Source: Hybos culiciformis (taxonomy: Eukaryota > Arthropoda > Insecta > Diptera > Hybotidae). Taken from it: a DNA stretch of 64,000 nucleotides. Location of the stretch: contig OZ023274.1 of the NCBI GenBank assembly GCA_964007475.1, forward strand, positions 26,193,090 to 26,257,089, in the 5' to 3' direction. Positions 56,946 through 64,000 of this stretch are shown piece by piece. The notes beneath the pieces are model-generated. The model worked only from the letters and a program-made list of their open reading frames with translations. It made no database searches and had not been told where the DNA came from. Position 1 is the first letter of the stretch. Each line of letters opens with the position of its first letter. The position numbers and the translations under genes are program-made.

Positions 56946-59080
56946 TATTTATTTATTTATTTATTTATTTCAAATGCTTAATACAAGCGAATACAACTTA
57001 ATGATATAAAAATTAAATGTATATACAATTAATTTAATAAAGGATGTAAGAATATATACAAAGTAGTAGTATTTACTATTAAATAATTCATCACTTAGTT
57101 CGAATCAATTAATATATTATGATAAAATTTATTTTTAAAAGAAAGACTTTCGAAACCGTATAACTGAAGCAGGAAATGGTATCGGTTATAAATTTTGAAT
57201 AGGGAGTTAAGTGGGCTATATTGACCATAATTGGTTATGGAAAATTGAATACAAATGACATTAAAATTTCTAAGACTACGAGAGGGCAGCTACTTGTCGT
57301 TTTTCCTTCAATGACTTTATGGATAAAGCTGAACGACAAATAAGCTCTTCTATTCTCCAGACTAGGGAAATTTAGAAGTTGAAGTCTGTCAGTGTATGGA
57401 GGTAAATTTAAATTATCCTGCCAATTGAGGCGCCTTAAAGCGAAACGAAGGAAATTTTTTTGAGCCGATTCCAATCTAGAGATATGAGCAGCATAGAATG
57501 GATTCCAGACTTGGCAAGAATATTCCAAAGTGGGACGGACAAAAGAAGAATATAAAAGTTTCATTACATGTGGATCATTAAACTGTTTAGATTGCCTCTT
57601 GATAAAACCAAGAACACGCAGAGCCTTACTTGTAACAAAATCGATATGTTTAACAAAATTCAACTTTTCATCCAACAAAACTCCAAGATCAGTGATCTCT
57701 ACTTCTCTTGTTAAAGAAGAGGATCCAACACTATATTGAAAATGAAAAATGTTCTTCTTTCTAAAGAATGACATTGAGTGACACTTATTAACGTTTAATT
57801 GAAGATTATTTGAGGTACACCAATTGCTAAAATAAACAAAATAGGACCAAGATGGCTACCTCCCACAAGGTGCTACCTCCTCAAAAACGGTGCTGACAAG
57901 AAGTTATTAAAAAAAACTTGATAATAACGATTAGATAAGTAATCATATATCCAATTAACAAAAGCTGAATGAAAACCCATTTTGTCCCATTTACAAATTA
58001 GGGTTTTGTGGCATAATTTGTCAAAGGCTTTCGAAAAATCTGTAAAAATACAGTCGACATAATTTCCGGAATGAAATTTACTATTACAAAAAGACGTAAA
58101 GTCTAAAAGGTTAGCGGTAGTTGACTTCCCACGAACGAAACCATGTTGTCTATCAGAAATAATAGGCTTGATGAAAAATTGAAGGTTGTCAGAAATAATT
58201 GACTCAAATAGTTTAGGCAAGGAAGATAGTCGGTCGAATATGTGCTTTATTGGATTTTTTATGAAGTGGAATAATATAGGATATTTTCCAAATATTAGGG
58301 AAGCAACATGAAGAAATAGACATATTAAATAGAATATAAAGTGGTTCAATTAATTTATCCACACATTCCATCAAGAAAACGGTAGGAATACCATCCGGTC
58401 CTACTGTGTTTGATTTTTTTAATTTCTGAATATGTTTGGAGATTTCAGTTTTAGATATATACGAATTAAAATGTGAAAGAAAAGAATATGAGTTGACAGA
58501 GTCAATTTGAGGCGAACGTGAAGTAGGGACGGCCTCAAAAGAAGATTTGAAGAAATCAGCGAAGAGATTAGCAATAATATAATTATTTCACTACTGACAT
58601 CATTGTAATGGATTGTTGGATATGAAGAAGAACCTTTTTTTTAAGTTAACAAAGTTCCAGAATTGCTTTGGATCTAACTTGAGATCGTTTTCCAGATTTA
58701 GCAAATAGTTAGAATGGCAGTTAATAGAAAGCCTTCGAAAATCCTCCTTTATACATACATATTGACCAAGTGTATATTCACTCCTATCACTACAATATGC
58801 TTTCCATAACATATTACGCTTGTTTCTGAGAGATCTCAACTCATCAATATACCACGGCGGGGAGAAATTACGAATGCGATTAGATTTGAATGGTACGTAC
58901 TCAATAAACAAATTGAAAATAATAGAGTAGAATTCTTTAGTAGCCTGTTCCATGTTTTCAGAATGTAAAAAACTCCAATCTAAAAGACTGAGAGAGTTAT
59001 TCATTCCCACATAATCGGCTTTACTAAAATTAAAGGAATAATTGTTTTCACCATTAATTCATTCAAAGAATGATCATTTA
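56946..59080 (-). mobile_element. Decayed LINE (Jockey/CR1-like), minus strand, (AAAT)n tail
   Basis: Minus-strand ORF2 pieces: the region between endonuclease and RT (FSPPWYIDELRSLRNKRNML, 58600-59010), RT (IISDRQHGFVRGKSTTANLL, CIFTDFSKAFDKL, 57873-58349) and the C-terminal thumb (LYSSFVRPTLEYSCQVWNPF, 57235-57774). The conserved PQG-type turn is frameshifted near 57870. The 3' end is an (AAAT)n run (56946-56980 on the plus strand as ATTT). Inactive, 5' truncated. Confidence 0.8.
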
Positions 59081-59127
59081 TTTTTTTTGTTAGTTACTAA
59101 ATATTACAGAGAATGAAAAAGTTTGTT

Positions 59128-59442
59128 TTATTTTTGTATAGTGAAAAACGAAAAAAAAATAACCATCAATAAAATACTACCCCAAAAATAAATTTTTGAT
59201 CTGGTCACCCACCCTAGTACTAGTTGACATACACTGATTAATGCTATGGGAATAAGAGTAGGCAGAACGACATTAAATGTGTTTAAGATATCTCTAACTG
59301 ATATATTATCGGATCCGCGAGAAGAGTTTGATTTTATCTCTCTAACATTTTTTATGATTTCTGAAAAAAAAAAAGAGAATTTAATATAAGGTTTGAATTT
59401 AAATTGCTTTTCATTGTAATACAGAGTGGTATTTTTTGACAC
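59128..59442 (-). pseudogene. Short LINE RT fragment
   Basis: Minus strand: IKSNSSRGSDNISVRDILNT followed by VLPTLIPIALI resembles the first RT block (GxDxI...LxxILN) of a LINE other than its neighbour. No further domains. Confidence 0.5.
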
Positions 59443-59450
59443 CTACTTCG

Positions 59451-60609
59451 TTATTGTAGGTATTCATTGTACTTTTTATCTTTATACTTTTTAAAAATTA
59501 AATCTCTTGATTTAATTTGATGAATGTTGTTTTAAGCTTTTGAGAGGTTATTTCTCAGCTCTTCATTAGAATTTTTACATCGCTAGAAACAAGCATATCA
59601 AGATATAAACTTACTATAGAGTTATCTGCAAGTGAATCAATGTTATAGTATTACCTGCAAACATCAAGTTTTCAAATCTAATAAAATGTTTTCAAGACTA
59701 TATAGAATTTCGAATTTGTTCTAGAATTTAAACTTAAGCATTGTCATTTTGTATCGGGTCATTAGTTATTGATAATCTTAATTTAAACTATAATTATATC
59801 TTCAGTCCTCCTACTTCATAGTTAATATCTTATAACATAATTATTTTCTAACATGTTCTTAAGAACTACAAATTATTTTCAGTTTTCCCGCCAAAAAAAA
59901 AAGGTGTGAATTTCCATGAAACCACTGAAAAGAATAAAAGTAATAATGAATGAATAAAATACTAAACAGTAAGTAAATAAAAAGAAATTATTAATTATGG
60001 CAAATATAAGATGCAATATTAATTTTTATTTCATTAGATTTTCTTCCTTTTTTTTGTATTAATTACAATATGGATAACATTGGTTAAAAATAATTTTTTT
60101 TTATAATTTATAATATAAATGAATTTGGTTTTTTTTTTTCCTTTTTAAGTTAGTAACAATTAATTTAAAAAAAATAAAATAATTATTTTAAAATAATAAT
60201 AACAATGTAAAAATATGTTTAAATTATAAGGAGAAAGCTATATTTCTTGTTTAAGGCATAAGTCTTTTTATTTTTAATAATTTTTTTTTTTAATAAATAT
60301 TTACAACATACACAGAAGAAGTAAATTTGTTTTCGTATCAAAGAAAATTTTGATAGCAAAAAGAAAATCATTTAATATGCATTTATTTTTTTTTTCAATT
60401 AATTATTAGCAAATAAATAATTTTAGTGGTATCGGTTTGTTTTTTATTTTAAATTTTTTTATTAATATTAAAAAAATAATTTCTTTATAGTTAAAATTAT
60501 ATTTGTAGTATTTTAGCTATTTATTAAAGTCGATTCTTAAACTTATTTAATTTCAAATACAATAAATTATTATTTTTAATATTTTGCAGAAAATCGGTAA
60601 AAAGGGCAT
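59451..60609. other. AT-rich region with no gene detected
   Basis: Long A/T runs and no open frame I would defend. It lies downstream of the TipE-family gene and presumably includes its 3' UTR. Confidence 0.5.
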
Positions 60610-61460
60610 TTAAACGGCTGCAGTAGGACCTGGTGGCGTTGAAATGCTAGTTGTCATTGTTTTGCTTAGATTCCTTGAAATTGAAAGAAAAATAAATTTT
60701 TACTATTTGATCGTTAAAAAGGTAAAAGGGTCAGAAAGTGAATAATTTGAAAAAGAAATAATTTTTTTTGATTCCAAGAACATTGAATTTAAACTGTCTT
60801 TAAAAACCACATCATAAACATAATTTCGTATAAAAACAAAAAAAAAGAAGAAAATTTGAACCTACCCCTGAAAGGAACCGGAATTTGATATTACATTTGC
60901 ATCAAGACTTTCTCTCGACATTTCATCAGCCATTTGTACTTTCAATTGATGTCCAAATGAATTTATATCTGAAGATGATGTGATTGGTCCATTCACTGAT
61001 ATTAATGTTGTACCGTTTGGCATGACGACATCAACACATACTTCATCAGATTCATTAATTTCTATAATATCTTCATCATTATCTAGTTCATCATCTTCTC
61101 CGCCGGCCATACCTTCAGCATTTTTATCAAGAGGGGCTGCTTCTTCATCTTCGTTATAAATTTTAAAGTATGCTAAAATTAAAGAAATTAAAAAAAAAAT
61201 AAAAAATTAGGAAAGCAGTTATTGTTGTGTATATGGTTGCATATTTGTAAAGAAATAAAAAATAAATTCACACTCGTCTATTAGATTTACCAAAAGTTAA
61301 ATATATTATTGATATAATAAACGACGGTATCGGTATTGCCATTGAATATACTAAATTTAATGAGTTTTGCCACATATCTAATTCACTTATAACCAAACCA
61401 GGATCGATCTTTGAATAATAACATGGAAATTTTGTACCTTCTTTAACATATCGTTTAAAC
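60610..61460 (-). CDS. Probable TipE-family sodium-channel auxiliary protein, 3' exons
   Basis: Three minus-strand exons splice in frame: 61291-61460, 60866-61172 and 60610-60673. The first encodes an extracellular stretch KFPCYYSKIDPGLVISELDMW and a membrane helix (LVYSMAIPIPSFIISIIYLTF). The second starts YFKIYNEDEE and is acidic, cytoplasmic. The last (acceptor TTTCAAG) ends STPPGPTAAV. A Cys-bearing loop just before a single C-terminal helix and an acidic tail fit the two-pass TipE/TEH family of insect sodium-channel modulators, judged from memory. The N-terminal exons are missing: they lie in or beyond the 200-N gap. Donor choice GG/GTAGGT at 60865 is supported because it keeps frame into the last exon; read-through would stop at once. 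Other two-pass proteins remain possible. Confidence 0.6.
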
Positions 61461-61535
61461 CTAAAATAAAATGTAAAGTTATATATAATTAATAATTATA
61501 TATCAATAATTGAAGTCAATCAATTTTACTTTGTA

Positions 61536-61735
61536 NNNNNNNNNNNNNNNNNNNNNNNNNNNNNNNNNNNNNNNNNNNNNNNNNNNNNNNNNNNNNNNNN
61601 NNNNNNNNNNNNNNNNNNNNNNNNNNNNNNNNNNNNNNNNNNNNNNNNNNNNNNNNNNNNNNNNNNNNNNNNNNNNNNNNNNNNNNNNNNNNNNNNNNNN
61701 NNNNNNNNNNNNNNNNNNNNNNNNNNNNNNNNNNN
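61536..61735. other. Scaffold gap (200 N)
   Basis: Exactly 200 unknown bases, a standard placeholder length, so true size is unknown. It lies just upstream of the first visible TipE-family exon. Confidence 0.99.
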
Positions 61736-61799
61736 AATATACTCATTTGGGGATGCTCTTTCGAATGGCATAATCCGTTTTTTCGTATCTTTTATCGTT

Positions 61800-62260
61800 T
61801 TCGAGATATCGAGAACCATTTTGTTCAATACGACATATTTCGAGGTATTTTTTTTGTGCAATATCCAAACAACTTTTTTTTTTGCATATTAAACATTTTT
61901 TGTTTGATTTCATTAAATTTTTTATTTATATTTATGCACGGTGCTATTTTGTTCAATATACTTTTTGAGTGGAAACTTTGTATATCCACAAATTTTTAAT
62001 TCCGACAACAAGTCTTATCTTGTTCAATATCGCAAATTAGACGATACTTTGTTCTATACTCGTTGTCCACGGAAAATGCTATATTGTTCAATATCCATTT
62101 TAGTTTCATTAATTTTGTATGAAATAGAACATTTTTTCATTACATTTTATTGTTATCAGTTTACAATGCTATATTGTTCAATATTTAACTTTTTGGTCAT
62201 ATTGCACACATTAAGAATACTATTAACAAGTTTTATCCTGTTCAATTTCATACATCGCGG
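61800..62260 (+). repeat. Region with recurring TATTTTGTTCAATAT motif
   Basis: TTGTTCAATA or one-mismatch forms occur at 61820, 61949, 62020, 62049, 62084, 62174 and 62238, often preceded by GCTATA/GCTATT. Spacing is irregular (29-129 bp). No credible coding region. It lies upstream of the gene starting at 62371. Confidence 0.6.
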
Positions 62261-62370
62261 CTGTAAATTAGTTCGAACTAGAATTGGAGTCACATTCGTT
62301 TGAAAAGTTTCAAGTAATGTAGGTGAATAAACGGAAAAAAAAATAATAATTAGAAAATAAGATAAAAAAA

Positions 62371-64000
62371 ATGGATAGTATTAGTGATTCGTCGGCGGCA
62401 CCGACACCTCCAACACCACTTTTAAAGTAAGTATATGCAAAATTCTTGAACTTTCGATAGTAGTTGCTAAATTAAAGTTTTTTCTAGTATGTCTGAAGAC
62501 ATTATGCCAAAGATAACAACATACCACAGGATCATAATGAAGAAATTGGAAATCATAGTCTTTTAAGGTAAAATTGGAAATTTAATTAACTTTATTGAAT
62601 AATTTTTATAAATAATAACTTTTTAGCTTGATCAATGCTGTTGTTGAATCTCCATTATCACCTTTCGACGATTCTGAAGCAGATCCGGACTACAATCCAA
62701 GTGTTGTAGTAGAAGAAGGGAGAAATCTTAGTCTACTCAGTATTCCGGAGCAGGAAAATTTGATAGTTGACGCCAATATTCCAGTTGAGACTCCTCCAAG
62801 TGCTAGCCGTAAGAGAAAGAGAAATGTAAGTAACTGGAAGAAAAATATAAATAAAAAACTTCGTCAATGTCGGAAGGAATATGTCAGCGTTAAAGGAAAA
62901 GAACAGAGAGAGCGAACTGTAAGTTTGATTTCCAGTTGTGATTCCAAGTGTGTTCGTAATTGCATAGTAAATTTCTCTGATTTTCGAAGAAAACAAATAT
63001 TTAATTCTTATTGGAATCTACCTGATAGTGAAAAAAAATAGCTTTTATGCAAAGTTTGTAAGGCGCATCACACCACTAAGAAAACGATCGGTTAGAGAAG
63101 AATCTCGTAAAAAATTTACTTTTAAATATGAATTTGATCAAAATGGAAATAAGATTTCTGTCTGTCAAAAATTCTTCTTATCTACACTGGACATATCGAA
63201 GCAAAGAGTCTACTATTTCTTTAAAACAAATTACGACAATAAAACTGGAATAGCTGGGCCTTCAAAACAGGGCAAACATATTAAAAAAGTTACTTCTGAC
63301 GCTAACGTAGAAGATGTTAAAAAGCACATCAAAAGCTTTCCCGTAATGGACTCGCATTATTGCCGAGCTAACTCTAAAGTACAATATCGTGAATCTGGGC
63401 TTAATTTAACAAAAATGTACAAATTATATATCACAACCACAACTCAACCAGTTAAATTTTGTATCTATTCTCAAATTTTTAATACAAGCTTCAACTTATC
63501 GTTTTTTAAACCAAAGAAGGATTTGTGCGTAAAAGCGTCAAATTTAAAGTAAATTCGAATCCAAATAATAAAGAAATTAATGATTTTAAAGCACATGAAA
63601 ATTTTCACAAAGAAGCTAAAAAGGAGCGGGATTTTGACAGAAAAAATCCAACTAACGATGTGGCTGTGATTCTATATGACTTAGAAAACGTATTTTCTCT
63701 TCCAAAGGCAAATGTATCAAATTTTTATTATAGGAGAAAGTATTCAGTATTCAATTTGACAGGCTTCTGGCAAAACAATAGAATCACTTATTGTAGCTTA
63801 TGGCATGAATGTCTAAGTGGTCGCTCAGGCAGTGACATTGCATCTGCATTAATTTTGATCTTGAAGAATGTTATCAAGGATCTTCCTCATATAAAGAAAT
63901 TCATATTGTGGTCCGATTCTTGCGTGCCGCAAAACCGGAATAGGATGACATCTCTGGCTATTATGAAATTTTTAGAAGAAAATCCTGCTATTGAATCAAT
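62371..64000 (+). pseudogene. Frameshifted gene of an insect RNase H/DDE-like family, runs off the edge
   Basis: Exon 1 62371-62426 (MDSISDSSAAPTPPTPLL, donor GTAAGT), a second exon after TTTTTCTAG at about 62488, and a third from about 62626 after TTTTAG. The body carries SCDSKCVRNCIVNF.., FRRKQIFNSYWNLP, KFVRRITPLRKR, RKKFTFKYEF, MDSHYCRANSKVQY, ILYDLENVFSLP, NVSNFYYRRKYSVFNLTGFW and FILWSDSCVPQNRNRM. The last has the D..QxxN pattern of a large uncharacterised arthropod family that I associate with RNase H-fold transposase-like (DUF7869-type) proteins. Frame breaks lie near 62500, in an A run at about 63028 and at about 63535. Either a dead transposon/retrocopy or assembly indels. Confidence 0.6.

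Noticed and set aside
61510..61861. Open frames across the N run
   Set aside because: They are open only because the gap is unknown sequence.

Overview
The window is a strongly AT-rich piece of an animal chromosome, almost certainly from an insect. The evidence is spliced metazoan genes with GT..AG introns (a neurobeachin-like BEACH protein, the GPI-anchor enzyme subunit PIG-Q), a probable member of the insect TipE sodium-channel-subunit family, and insect-type BEL/Pao, Jockey-like, hAT-like and MITE-type elements. I cannot name the species or order. One scaffold gap (200 Ns) lies at 61536-61735.

Layout. 1-9040 holds host genes, both on the minus strand: the first eight coding exons of an NBEAL1-like gene (runs off the left edge; a 2 kb TIR element sits in its first intron), then a complete three-exon PIGQ gene of 434 aa. 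9041-20610 is repeat territory: TIR elements and MITEs, then a non-LTR retrotransposon at 14270-19830 that is interrupted by a 985-bp array of an 8-bp unit and by a 1453-bp hAT-type element with an exact 8-bp target duplication.

20615-45570 is one BEL/Pao LTR retrotransposon (LTRs of about 365 bp, 5-bp target duplication ATTCA, tRNA-Tyr primer site, gag, pol and an env-like gene), swollen to 25 kb by nested insertions. Its leader carries a satellite of about 106 bp. Into that satellite a 7437-bp element has inserted, with 2.6-kb inverted arms, AG..CT ends and a 6-bp target duplication, all hallmarks of Polinton/Maverick elements. It carries a spliced gene for an acidic 177-aa protein whose second exon lies inside the inverted repeat and is therefore present twice. 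I regard this as the most novel object here. The protease region of pol is split by a nearly intact Jockey-like element (32531-37714), which has an extra small ORF between ORF1 and ORF2. The RT region is split by a 2-kb TIR element.

45576-59450 is a second nest: MITEs, a minisatellite foldback, a Harbinger-like MITE inside another Harbinger-like element, a 561-bp near-perfect GC-rich hairpin, a broken hAT-like transposase gene carrying at least two insertions, an array of CGCGGTTATAAC palindromes, and several decayed LINE fragments. 59451-61460 returns to host sequence with the 3' exons of a probable TipE-family gene (minus strand). 62371-64000 holds a frameshifted gene of a widespread insect family with an RNase H/DDE-like appearance, running off the right edge.

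The only host functions supported are vesicle/lysosome trafficking (NBEAL1), the first step of GPI-anchor synthesis (PIGQ) and probably sodium-channel modulation (TipE family). They are not functionally linked. Almost everything else is transposable-element stratigraphy, and insertion order can be read from intact target duplications.
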